Positions 11,589 to 22,600 of a stretch of DNA of 64,000 nucleotides are shown piece by piece. Location of the stretch: NCBI GenBank assembly GCA_963920575.1, contig OY986969.1, forward strand, positions 20,693,288 through 20,757,287. Direction: 5' to 3'. The DNA is from Narthecium ossifragum (taxonomy: Eukaryota; Streptophyta; Magnoliopsida; Dioscoreales; Nartheciaceae). The notes under the pieces are model-generated. The model did no database searches. It worked only from the letters and a program-made list of their open reading frames with translations, and had not been told where the DNA came from. Positions within the stretch are counted from its first letter, which is position 1; each line of letters begins with the position of its first letter. The translations under genes and the position numbers were made by a program.

Positions 11589-12480
11589 TGTGAGGACCCG
11601 GACCTCCAACCCGATCTGACCGCGTTAGGTCGAGGGTTTGGATTTGTGGTTTGGTTCGATTGGCCTTGGGATGCGATCGGTTGATCGCATCGCTGTTTTT
11701 GGACCCCAAGGGCAATTTGGTAAAATTACACCTTGGCAGTCAGTTTCACACCCGCGTAGTGCACACACTGCCTTGGATTAATGTATGTGGTTGATTAGAA
11801 CCTTAAGGATGCTTCCGATTGGAAGATCGGAGCTCGATCGGGAAAGATCGAAATGGACGGCTATGATTGATTCCAGCTTTCTATATAAACCCCTCTCTTT
11901 TCTCTCTCTCTCCTCTTTCTTTTCTCTTTCTTTCTTCCTCTCTTTCGTAGCTGCTGGCTAGAGGCTTGGGCTGTGGTTTTTCGAGGCGGATTTGCGGCGA
12001 TCGGAGTGGGGGGATTGATAGATCGGCAGCATTCTATACATGAAGGTGTTTCTACCCAATTCTACCGAGTTGGTTTCCCTAGGATTGGTTTTATGTGGTT
12101 TTGATGTGTTTGTGTTTATTGGAATGTTATGAAATTTGATAGAGTAGTATAATGGCATGCTTAGAACATCCTTGTCGAAGCGATTTCGTATTTCATCGAA
12201 CGAATTTTGTATTATCGTTGTTTCGTCGGTTTTCAACTATTTTAGCCTAGATCTGAAATTCAACCGTCAGAAGTTGGATTTCTTGATACCAATAGGTTCC
12301 CCATCTCCAATTGTACCTTCCTACAAAATTTGGTTTGATTTGCACTAGTTTTCATAGATCAAATCCAAGAGATTGTATCTCCCAGAGTTTGAAGGATCGA
12401 TCTTCTCGAGAGGAGAAGATCGATCTTTCTTTGTCGGTGGGAAAGTGTTAGAGTAGAGAAGATCGATCTTCATAAATACA
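11589..12480 (+). mobile_element. 3' LTR of the deleted gypsy-type element, 3' part replaced
   Basis: It starts TGTGAGGACCCGG right after the polypurine region. TATATAAA at 11882-11889 is followed by a CT-rich leader. The sequence follows LTR copy A through the block ending in AATCCAAGAGATTG (12361-12374). At the position where copy A has its ACGGTCGATCG array, this copy has AGGATCGATCTTCTC-type cores (12395-12475). Homology to the family is lost after about 12480. Confidence 0.8.
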
Positions 12481-13571
12481 GCCATTTGGGCGATCAATGG
12501 CAATTTCGTAAATATTGTCAATCGGCCAACAAATACTTCAGTTTTGACACAACTGAAGTATTTTGGTCATAACTTTTACATCAAGTATCCAAAATGGGTG
12601 ATTCTTGAACCATCGGAAAGAGGACGAGAAGATCTACAACTTTCATGTTGACAAGATTTTCAGAATCCATCATTCAGTGTGCCAAACTGGCAGTCGAAGT
12701 GACCAGTGGCAAAATAATAATAATGGCCGAATTTAGGTCATCGTCCAAAATGGACCATGTCGTCCAAATGACTTAGTCCAAATTTCTATGGTTTATATTT
12801 GGCTAATCGGTCATTAGTGCAGTTTAAGTATTTTAGCCATAACTTTCTCATCTTATGTCCAAATTGGACATTTCTGGTACCGTTTGAAAGATAACTTGAA
12901 GATCTACAACTTTGATGTTCAGCGTTTTCCCAGATGCCAAGGTTATCATCAGCAAAAATACAACGGAAGATAAGAGGCGTTGTTTAGTGACGGTTCCAGA
13001 GCAGTTTAGACCAGTTATGCAGTTCTGGTGGTTTCCACTTTCAAAGCAACAGTTGCAGCAACTGCAGAGTGTTTTTTCTGACAATTTTAAAAGTGGTTAC
13101 TAGAAAGTCTATAAAAGCCAAGAGAAAGAAGAAAAACAGGCCCCGACCACCAAAGCAAAATCAGCTTTTTAACTTTTATGTAATCTTTTATTTATTATCA
13201 ATGTAGCCTTATTTAGCATAATGAAGCATTTTCCTTCCTTTAAATTCCTGCATAATAAGAGTAGTGCTACCATAATTTTCTTCATAAGAGTAGCATATTT
13301 CTATCATTCATAGGAGTAGATTTATCACTCATAGGAGTAGTTATAAGATAATTCATCACCATTATTCCCATTTTTCGCTGCCCATTTTCCATTTTTCATG
13401 ACTCTCCATTTTCCATTTTCCATCTCCATTTCCCATTTTCCATTTTCCATCTTCCATTTTCCATCTTCCATTTTACATTTTTCTGAAACTTCAACACCTC
13501 CGTTCGAACTATGTTTGAAGGAGTTGAACCTTAACACGTCCCTGATTTTTTATTAAGACTAAGTTTGAATA
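12481..13571 (+). other. Unassigned repeat with LTR-like promoter; no gene seen
   Basis: Two related blocks, 12548-12673 and 12829-12930, share the phrases AAGTATTTTGGTCATAACTTT and AGATCTACAACTTT with variants, as in plant LTR promoters. CTATAAAAG at 13109-13117 followed by an A-rich leader looks like an LTR TATA and start. A CCATTTTCCATTTTCC-type low-complexity tract fills 13365-13480. Boundaries are not resolved. Confidence 0.4.
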
Positions 13572-13845
13572 TTGCCGGTCTACGGCAAAATTTCTTCGTC
13601 AACAGCTGTGATGATTGCCTGCATGCTGGTTGCCGGCGCCTGGGAGGCATTGGCGGCGATCACATGCGGCGCCGTGATTGGGTACCTGAGGCCATGCATC
13701 AGCTACGTGACCAACGGAGAGTCGTGCCAGGACCACCCTGAACCGCCATGGCGCTTGCGGCTGCCTGAAACAGGCCGTCACCGGGACGTCTGGACTCAAG
13801 CCAGGGAACATCGCCGGCATCCCTGGGAAGTGCGGTGTTAACGTT
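13572..13845 (+). pseudogene. Non-specific lipid-transfer protein fragment, copy 1 (disrupted)
   Basis: From the ATG at 13611 the frame reads MIACMLVAGAWEALA, a signal peptide, then AITCG, the classical start of a mature type-1 nsLTP, and LRPCISY with the second cysteine. After the TNGE codons about 45 bp are missing relative to copy 2. The deletion removes the Cys-Cys pair and shifts the frame. The downstream motifs [13 protein letters not shown] and IPGKCGV are still visible in another frame up to 13840. Functional nsLTPs are small secreted proteins with eight cysteines that carry lipids; this copy cannot make one. A (GA)n tract follows. Confidence 0.85.
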
Positions 13846-13855
13846 GGCCGGTGAT

Positions 13856-13906
<51 letters not shown>

Positions 13907-13966
13907 ACGAAAGAGAGGGAGGAGAGAGAGACAGAGAGCACGAAAGAGTGAGGGAGGCATCGACGC

Positions 13967-14190
13967 GCGATCACATGCGGCATCGTGATTGGGTACCTTA
14001 GGCCATGCATCAACTATGCGACCAACGGAGGAGTCGTACCATCGGCTTGCTGCAGTGGTGTGCGAGGCCTGAACTCCACGGCCAGGACCACCTCAGACCG
14101 CCAGGCCGCCTGCGGCTGCCTGAAACAGGCCGTCGCACGGATGTCCGGACTCAAGCCATGGAACGTCGCCAGCATCCCCGGGAAGTGTAG
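13967..14190 (+). pseudogene. Non-specific lipid-transfer protein fragment, copy 2 (split by a solo LTR)
   Basis: The frame reads [17 protein letters not shown], then [25 protein letters not shown] and IPGKCSV. It holds seven of the eight nsLTP cysteines in the C...C...CC...CXC...C order. The signal peptide is missing, because the tandem duplication starts inside exon sequence near 13951 with GGGAGGCAT. The end is cut at TGTAG (14186-14190), where a 2.2-kb LTR is inserted; the sequence resumes at 16408. The last cysteine and the stop are gone. Confidence 0.88.
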
Positions 14191-16407
14191 TGTCGCGCCC
14201 CGACCCGCAGAGCGCACCCGGGCCGGGACACGAGGGGGAAAAACGAACACCACAACCACTAGCCTCAACTGGCGGAAACAGTTGAGACTAAGGCCCAGCT
14301 GGCGGAAACAGCTGGACAACACAGAGAAAGAGCGGAAGCAAGCTACTAAACCACAGCTATTAACATTTATTACAAAAACGGTAATAAAAGAGTTAACAGA
14401 GTTTAGTACAAAAGCCACAAGGGATCACAGTCCCCAAAAAGAAACTGCAACACCCACCGGGGTCTCCGCGAAGGCGCACACGAACCCATCCTGACCCTCA
14501 GACATGGTCAGGATCCGGCCCGCTGCCACGAGACGACCGAGGGGGTAACACTGGGACAGAGCGGCCACCTGCACCTGTAACAAACACAGTCCAGGTTGGC
14601 ATTAGCAACAGCTCAGCAGGGTCCTACTCTACAACTCCCACACACACAAGGGTAAAGCAACCGGACACACTCTGATGCCAAATACCGAGGCTTGCCAAGG
14701 ATCCCACAATCCCATCAATAACCCGAAGGGTTCCTGTCCTAGGTGCGTATCTCCGATAACGCCACTGCTCAGGGGTGGGCAACTCCGACATTCCCTGACA
14801 CAGGGTGGACACGACGCAACCAGTAGGACCCCCTTCTCCAAGCGGGATCTCCGCACTTGGCGGAACAACCGAAGTTAAGACTACCATCACTCGGTACTCT
14901 AAGCAGCAGAGTCAACACCCACCCAACCTATCCTAGCATGTCTAATGCGCAGGAAAAAGGGCAGGATAAGTATGATAAAGCTGTAAACAAACAACACAGC
15001 AAAGGCACACCTTCAGCCCATTTATACTAAACACTCCCGAGGGTCATGACTCCCTCGGTTCACCACAAAGCGGTAAGGGCATACCGTCAGCCCATTTATT
15101 CTACACACCTGGGAGGCATCACCCTCCCAGTTCAACCACAAAGCGATGAGCATTCATACATTATTCATTACAGGATAAACCCTGAGGGTAAAACCGTAAA
15201 AAGTCACTTGCATGCGAAGCCCCGCGGGCAAAACTCTTGAAAACCCTCTCTGCTACTGAAGGATCGATCCTCACCAAGGGAAGGATCGATCATCCAAGCA
15301 ACAGTGAGCTTCCCTCGCTGTCGAGCCAAAGAAGATCGATCATTCCTCCCAGGGAGATCGATCTCTTTGGTGACAGAGGGCACCCTTCTAGTCGCACCAG
15401 GGAAGATCGATCCTTCCTCCCAGGAAGATCGATCATTCTCGGGACGAAGGGTAACCATGCTTACCCAGGCCCCATGATCGATCTCCTCCCATAAGAAGAT
15501 CGATCATGTGTTGGGCGCAGCAAGCCCACACCAGAGGACCGATCCTTCATCCCAGAAGGATCGATCACCCAAAGATGGGTTCCGGCGTGCTTCCGGCCGG
15601 AGAACCGCCGGAAAACACAACCAAACCCCACCAAACTTGGTGGGTTGGTAGATCTGAGTACAACGAGGCTACTCAAGGCCTCAAAACCGGGAAAGAACAA
15701 CTCCACAAGGAGATCTAAGCAAAACAAAACCCGGATACAAAACCCTCAAACAGCCGGAGTTTAGAAGAAGACCCTACCTCCTCAGAGCAGCTTCGATCCA
15801 CGAAGACTAGCCACGGATCTTCCTCGCCTCGCCACGAACCCAACGAGCCTTCAAGCTCCAGGAGAGGTGGCCGGAGGAGGAAGAACGGAGGAGAGAAAGG
15901 AGCGGTCGGAACAGGGGAAGAAGCAGAGCATTCGCGGGAAAGAAGAAGAAGAGGGGAAGGAAGGAGGGGGAGGGGAAGGGGGTAAGGCCGGGGGAAAGCC
16001 GAAGAAACCGCGGGAAAGGCAAAGGAGGGGAGCAAAAGTCTCCCCTCCCCTGACAGGGGAAGCGACGGCCACCGCGGTGGCCGTCCTTCGAAAGCCACCG
16101 ACAAAGACTTCCAGGCACACGTAGGATCGATCATCCTTGCATGCATGATCGATCCTGCTAGCAACAGGATCGATCTTCACCCCAAGGTGATTGATCTTCT
16201 GTGCCCTGAAAGGCAAACTTGGGCTGGGACTCAGGCCCAAGCCCAGAACCCCCAACCTCGGGTCCACCTAACCTTTCTAACAAACACAACCATCAAGCAA
16301 GGCCTGTGTGTGCACAGCCAATGTGAAAACGACCGCCAAGGCGCAATTTCCCAAATTGCCCTTGGGGTAAACAACAAGCCGAAGGGATGGAGGGACGGGT
16401 CCTCACA
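14191..16407 (-). mobile_element. Solo LTR 3, 2217 bp, target duplication TGTAG, reverse orientation
   Basis: It starts TGTCGCGCCCCGACC and ends GGGTCCTCACA. The reverse complement therefore starts TGTGAGGACCCGTCCC like the LTR at 11589, followed by the shared CCAAGGGCAATTTGG phrase. TGTAG flanks both sides (14186-14190 and 16408-16412). The paralogous nsLTP unit 1 shows the empty site as GTGCGGTGTTAACG. Two palindrome groups lie inside (15255-15580 and 16118-16200). Long open frames on both strands here come from GC-rich low-complexity sequence. Confidence 0.9.
15255..15580. repeat. Palindrome-pair array, consensus AAGGATCGATCMTTCCTCCC
   Basis: Five units begin near 15260, 15331, 15403, 15473 and 15537, a 64-72-bp period. 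Each has two GATCGATC-type cores 10-15 bp apart. A smaller group with three cores lies at 16118-16200. Within LTR coordinates the larger group sits where copy A and the 11589 LTR have theirs. Confidence 0.88.
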
Positions 16408-16412
16408 TGTAG

Positions 16413-16459
16413 TGTTAACGTTGGCCAGCGATGAAGAGAGAGGGAGGAGAGATAGAGGG

Positions 16460-16497
<38 letters not shown>

Positions 16498-17106
16498 ACG
16501 AAAGAGAGAGGGAGGAGAGAGAGAAGAGATCCGCCAGGGGGAGGGGGGGACAGAGAGGAGAGAGGAGAGATGGAGAGACAGGGGAGGGAGACGAGAGAGA
16601 GAGAGCACGGAGAAGAAGGAAAAAGCAGGGTGAGAAGAGTCGTGCCGCGGGAAACAGAGGAAGCAAGAGGGAAGAAAGGAGGGGAGGCCCTCGCCGTGGA
16701 ACACCTCCAAGCTCGCCGGAGCTGCTTCCCTCTCTCTCTCGCGCAAAGCAACCGGACGGGGAAGAGATCGCGGGAACAGGGGAACGGGGAGAGAAAAGAA
16801 ATAAGAAGAGGAGCAGGAGTCGCTACAGTAGCTAGTAGCTGACGTAACCGACCTAGTCAAAATTGACTAAAAACAGTCAAAATTGACTGAAAACCGCTCA
16901 TGTGATATCACGTGAGCGGTTTGCCGTCAAGTCTTGATAACGACGTCTAATGATAGGTACTAAATATGTTATATACATTAAATATATGTATCAAAAACGT
17001 AATTATCAAACTATAGGTATTAAAGTGGGAAATCTAAAATTTTACAGATACCAAAAGCGTAATTTAGTCAATTGGTCTCGATCAGTCCTCCATGCAGCTC
17101 TGACCG
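16413..17106 (+). mobile_element. GA-rich tract and terminal region of a gene-capturing DNA element
   Basis: After nsLTP unit 2 comes GA-rich sequence to about 16840. Then 16860-17060 holds AAACCGCTCATGTG, GACGTCTAATGATAGG and several phrases of the type TTAGTACCTA in reverse orientation. The same set appears, in the opposite orientation and same order, beside the allene oxide synthase fragment at 32260-32420. The phrases resemble ends of non-autonomous Mutator-like elements. The opposite end was not found. Confidence 0.5.
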
Positions 17107-19296
17107 TGTAAGGGCCTATTGTCAAATAAGGGGCTTTTTGTAAGATTTGGAGGACCTTTCGTATAATTTCAGGTTTTACGGGGGGCTTTCTGGAAAAACC
17201 ACCCCTCCTTCTACAGAATTCGAGTCTCTTCTCCTTTCCCATTTTTGGCTGCCAACCCGAGAGAGGAGGAGAGATCGAGAGAGAGAGAGATCGAGAGAGA
17301 GAGAGATCGAGATATCGGATGCGCCGGAGAAGAAAGGAGGAAGGGAGGAAGAACCGGGATAAGGGGAGGTGGAGATCGCCGGAAATCGGGTAGATCCGGT
17401 GAGGTTCCCGCCGGATTTCTTCTCCCATTTGGCTCAGGTGAGCTTCTAGCTTCTCTCCCCTTCATTTTTCCCTTGTTTTCCGTCGTTTTTTCCGTTGGGT
17501 TTTGGGAGCTTCGCGGTTACCGGCAATGGGTCGCCGGAGAAGATGCCATGGACGACGTCGGGGACCTCCCTCGGCGACTGCAGTGCCGGAGAAGGACCCC
17601 CGTGGTTCGGGGCATCTCTCTCCGAGCCCTGTCCGGGCGTTTCCCATGGCGGAGGGCTCCTTGATCCTCCTCCTTGCAATGTTTCCGGCGAGGTTCCGGC
17701 TGGCCTTTCTTTGGCCGTGCCCGCCGACCTTCCTCTGGACCTTGTGCTAGGGACAAACTGTAGCTTCCCTCTTCTCCTCTGGTGGTTTTCCCGGTGCTTG
17801 ATCACCCTGGATTGGAGGTCTGACGGAGCTCCGGCGTGAGCTCCGGTGATCTTCTTGAGGAGGAAGATGGTGCTGTGCACAGCGCACGTTAGCGCGTGCA
17901 GCGACCGCCTGGGGGCACTGGTTAATGCGTTGTGCGCGCGGTGCACCTTAGCTGTTTGCTAACGTGCACCAGAGCCTTCCGACGCTCGTTTTCGTCGTTT
18001 TCCACGCCGTTTCGACCAGCTTTTCGAGCTCTATCGGTATCTGGTAGTTTCATTTTCGTTTGGGGTTGTACCTGATTGCGATCTTCATCCTTGTGTATTA
18101 GACGATCGGTTGAGCGGCTGTCAGAGGTCGGAGCAGGACGTGGACCCCGGGACTTAAGGAGCGTATCGACTGTTCTTTTGAGGTAAGAGTTACCTCCTAG
18201 GATTTATTTTGCTCGGTTTGCTATATAAATGTGTTGATGCCTTGATATATGTATAAATGTATTTTATTAATCTTGTGTGTATATGCGATGTTAGGTTATG
18301 CCATGATAATGTATTTGTTGTGCTAGAGCTTGTTGGGCTAGTTGAGCCCATTGCAAGCTTATTTATGTGATGTGATGTTATGTATATGATGAATTTTGAT
18401 CTCCGTATGTCGATTGAGGACTTGATCTGATTGAGGATCTGACTTGAGAATGTGTTGTCTATATTAGTGTACTGAGACTAGTATAGAGTCTATAGGGGTC
18501 TGGGCGAGTATTGACAGTCGGACGCGGCGCCTGTGCATGTAAGACTTACCCAGATTAGCCAGACCATACTAGGATCAGTAAACTAGTATAGGATGTTGTA
18601 CCTATAATAGTATACTGGGGCCGGGTATAGAGTCTATACGGGTATGGGCGAGCATTGACGGTCGGACGCGGCGTCTGTGCATGTAAGACTTACTCATACT
18701 AGTTAGACCATACTTGAGCAGTATACTAGGATAGGTGGGTGTACACCAGTGTCCTAAAGTGTGTCAGGTGACTCCTACTGGGCTTTCGAGCTCATTTTCC
18801 TTGGGTTTTGTTGTGCAGAGGTAGGATCGAGACCAGTACACCCCTGGGTGGTGGTCAGCAGTGACGAGGCGTCATTTTGTGTTTATTGATTGAGAGTTAG
18901 CTTTATAGTAGGTGGAGAGTTGTGGGTTGTTTCCTAAATTTCTTTTGTACTCTGCCTTAACTCTCAATTTATGTATTTGACGCTTTGTACATGCTGGAAT
19001 TTGGGAAAAAATGTTTATTGCAGTCTCGTGGCTAAATTATGTACTTGATGACTATAATTCTATGTACATGAATGGATGAATGAAATATGTGAATGAATGA
19101 GATTGATGAAATGGGCGAAGGTGTCCCCGGAATTGTGATAAGAGTTGTAAATTATGGTGAATTATCTAGGATGTGTGAATTTTGTATCTATTGACAGGTT
19201 GTAATTGTGAACTCACGTGCCCGTGCTCAAGGGTCATGTCGAAATTTTTAGTGATTATTGGGATATTTTGGATTTAAATTGGGGCGGGGCGTGACA
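17107..19296 (+). mobile_element. Probable solo LTR, about 2.2 kb, with internal tandem repeat
   Basis: The 3' end GGGGCGGGGCGTGACA matches the reverse complement of solo LTR 3's other end, so it belongs to the same broad family. A start at TGTAAGGGCC (17107) is inferred; the flanks GACCG and TGCCG match at only three of five bases. No primer site follows. Inside, 18470-18600 and 18605-18735 are two copies of a roughly 130-bp repeat sharing GGTCGGACGCGGCG, CTGTGCATGTAAGACTTA and TAGACCATACT. A CAGGTGACTCCTACTGGGC block parallels the CTACTGAG...CTCACTCC block of copy A. Confidence 0.55.
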
Positions 19297-19415
19297 TGCC
19301 GCTTTTTGACATCAACGTCGTCCGGTCGCTGATTTTTGTTGTTGTTGTTGTTGTTATCCTTGCTTTTTTTTTATCTTTAATTTACAAACTCAAAAGGTAT
19401 CTTCCATACCATCTT

Positions 19416-19639
19416 GAGTTTGAGGGGGGATGTTAGAATATCTGCCTAGTTTAGAGATATGAATATCTCTAAATTAGGTTGATTGCTTGATTGGTGCTTT
19501 CATATTGGTAGTTTCCTTCTTTGTCTTTACCTTGTGTAGTTGCCTCCTTACTCTATAAAAGGACGGCTCTTCTTAAGGTTTAAGATCAGAGAATACAGTA
19601 AAATTCTGCAGCTCTTTTTCTCTACTTTTTATTTTAACA
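19416..19639 (+). mobile_element. Copia-like 3' LTR with polypurine tract, upstream of ARMC7
   Basis: GAGTTTGAGGGGGGA (19416-19430) is a typical Copia polypurine tract and is followed at once by TGTTAGAATATCTGCC, a typical Copia LTR start. The LTR probably ends TTTTAACA at 19639, giving about 209 bp with TG...CA ends. It contains CTATAAAAGG. Only the last 120 bp or so of internal sequence precede it, so the element is truncated on the left. Confidence 0.7.
19554..19560 (+). promoter_or_regulatory. TATA box in the Copia-like LTR, 136 bp upstream of the ARMC7 ATG
   Basis: TATAAAA within CTCTATAAAAGGACGG. It is the only good TATA signal I see between the LTR array and the ARMC7 start codon at 19690. 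Initiation about 30 bp downstream would give a leader of roughly 100 nt containing the LTR end. Confidence 0.5.
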
Positions 19640-19689
19640 GATATACTCCTTTTCTACTTCCTCCAAAAGGACCTTTCTTTGGATCGCCA

Positions 19690-22600
19690 ATGTTCACCAA
19701 TGACCGGAGGCAAGCAGAGCGCACTGGGCGTCAGGGCACCTCCAGGTTACAGTACCTACAGGTAATTATACTTCTACTTATCCTCTCTTTCCAGTCTCCT
19801 CAAAATATGCTTCAAAGCTGAGAATTATCTTAAAGCGCGTCGTCTATTTCGCATTTCATACATTGATATATTAGATAATTCATGAGTAAGACCAAGATGA
19901 TTAGAATACTGACGGCTTCCAATTCTATGACGGTTGTCGTTAGCCATGAATAATTGGTTTGCTGGTTGTTGATGATTTTCATTGCCTTCTTCTTTGCTTG
20001 CAGGAGCTCGTTACACAATTTCAAAATGCGACTACTGATGGTATGGTATTCTTGATTTGTTTCAGTAGTAATGTCTTTGTTTCTCATGGTGTCCATAAAA
20101 CTACATGTTTGATATTAGTTTGTGATGATATGGTGGCATTAGCTGATTGTGATATGGGTAAAATTACGACATGTAGTGCCGCAGTGGTGATGGGTCATAA
20201 TTAGGGTTTAGGGTTTAGAATTTCAGAGTAAAGGTATAGCTTTCATTGAACACTTTCATTCTAGGTCGGAATGTATCTTCGAATTGGTTTTCTGACTTGA
20301 ACTGACAAGACTCACCGGATACAAATAAGTTTGTAATTCTTGTGACTATTGCTCGTAGAGTGCAATTAGTAGATTGCAAGGAAGAAGCGTCTCGATTGCC
20401 AAGATTAACTTTCAAAGTATCAAAACCTGATGACTTGCAAATATGCTTAGGGGGGAGATTGCAAAAGCTAAGGACACACACTTTCCATGATACACGATTG
20501 TCAAGCAGTTCTGAGCCACCCCGATCGATCTCTGCTTACCGTAGTTGTAGAACATGGAATATCACAAAAGCTACAAATTAATTGCGATGCCATGCTTACA
20601 AGTGTTTTTACGAGCTTCTGGGTTTTAGACATGTAGAAGCTTGCAATTCAAGGTGTCCACTTTAGAAGTGCTAATTATACATTCAATGATTGTCGCCATT
20701 GGCCCAATTGGCTTAACCAAGCTTGAGGACTGTCTGGGGAGTATTTTATTTTGAAGCTAACCGGAGATCAAGCCCTAGCATGCTCTATGTTGGATTAGGC
20801 TGATCAAGGAAGCAATGCAGCCAAACCAGTCGGACCCTTCTCCGGCTCGGTTTCGAAGGTGGAATCTAGTTTGCTTAGGGTCTTTGGAATGGCTCTTATA
20901 TGGAGCACCCAATAGCAGCCAGATTTACCTTTATAGATTTCTTAGCGTACCAAAGGCTTTTATGAGTTAAAACGTGATGAACTAAAGGTGTTTAGAGAGT
21001 GCCTTCCTATCTATTATCCAAGTAACATAAATTTCATCACTTCTTGCTTAAATACTTAAATTTGAGCAGTCCAAAGGTGGAGATACCAAGCATTCTTGGA
21101 TTTGCCGCTCATGCTACTTAGGGTCCGTTTGGGTGTTCATTTGTGACACCCAAACACACTTTTTTTTGGACTAGACGCATCCATGTTCATAAGAAATCTG
21201 TTTGGGTCTAATGTAAGACTAGTGGGGACGACTCCCAAACGCATGAGAAACAAAGAGCTTATAGGTGCTTCCATTTGAGGGCACCCAGGCTATGGCGTAA
21301 AAAACGTAGAAGTAAAAGCTATACGTGATTTCTTGGAGCCGACGACCTCCCGGCACGGTACATACCACCGGTACATTCCATACCTGACCGGTACGCCACC
21401 GTGCCGGTCCTTTTTAATTAAAGAATTCTTCTTCTTCTTTATTTCGGGTTTCAATTTTTTCCCTCTTGTTCCCCCTCCTTTCCCTGCTTTTCTCCCTCCT
21501 TTTTTTTCATCCTTGATTTCCCTCCTTTTTTCCCTCTTTCTCTCCTTGATTTACCTCCTCCTTTTTTCCCTTCTTGATTTCCCTCCCTCCTTCCCTCCTA
21601 CCACCCCATTGACCCTTATTTTATTAATATTGCTGGTACTGGTCGAAACAGTAAAGTTTCAACTGGTTTTGTGCGATTCACCCCCGACCCGATACCATGG
21701 GTGATTCCGACCCGATGAGCCATCAGGTCTGTAAATACCATACCATGCGGTCCGCCATTGATGGACGGTCTTATGTTCTGATGTAAGATCATATAGCTGA
21801 TAATTCGGAACATGCACTCCTTTCGTAATCTTAAAGCTTCTGTTTTATACCCTGTGGAATGAGATTTCAAAATTCTGATAAGTCTATATTTCTTCTTTGT
21901 GCCTATGACATTGAGAATCTATTGGTGCACTACTTTTGCTTCAAAAGTAATTTCATATGAATTAAGCACTGAACTGCTTCTATGAAGACAAAATTAAATC
22001 TTGGAGGTATTATACAGTTCCTGCAAGCTAAATTTGGATCTTGTGTGTATCTAGTCATTACTCTCTGAAGTTCTTAGTCAATTGGAACTTTAAACTCTCT
22101 TTTTGTCACTTCTGAAAACTTTTACAGGAAGGTTTTACTTTGTGACTTGGTTCAAAGGGAACTTTCTGTTGATTCTATTCACTGGCTAATGGTTTAATGC
22201 CCTAAGTAAATGAGAGTTGGTCCCCTTTAAATACTTTGAAGCTTCGTAAACCTTTTTCTTTTGTTTAGCTTACTTACTTTTCATTTACATATACGGCACT
22301 TGTCTATTGGACTACCAATCAAGTGATTTTTTGTCCAGTCATTATGGCTTCTTATAGATTGATCACTTTGCAGAGTTGAAAGAAAAGATCGTTGCCAATC
22401 TGGCTAACTTTGCATATGATCCATACAACTATTCATTTCTCCGCCAGGTATTGCACCGGGAATATTCACAATTCTCTCAAGAAACTTGAATTTAGTGTTG
22501 AACAGTCATGTACCTAAAACAGCTCAACGTAATGGAGTTATTCCTGGATTGCATAACAGAGGCAAATGAAAAACTTGTTGAATTTGGGGTTGGCGGAATC

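Larger units (their letters stand above)
13646..16530 (+). repeat. Tandem duplication of nsLTP piece plus GA-rich tract
   Basis: Unit 1 (13646-13950) and unit 2 (13951-14190 continuing at 16408-16530) share the nsLTP piece, the phrase TGTTAACGTTGGCC, GATGAAGAGAGAG and GCACGAAAGAGAG. Unit 2 is interrupted by the solo LTR. The duplication therefore predates the LTR insertion. Confidence 0.8.

Noticed and set aside
16231..16860. 209-codon minus-strand frame
   Set aside because: A Ser/Leu/Pro-rich product of GA/CT low-complexity sequence.
20192..20217. Telomere-like TTTAGGG units
   Set aside because: Only two adjacent units in an intron, within chance for AT-rich plant DNA.
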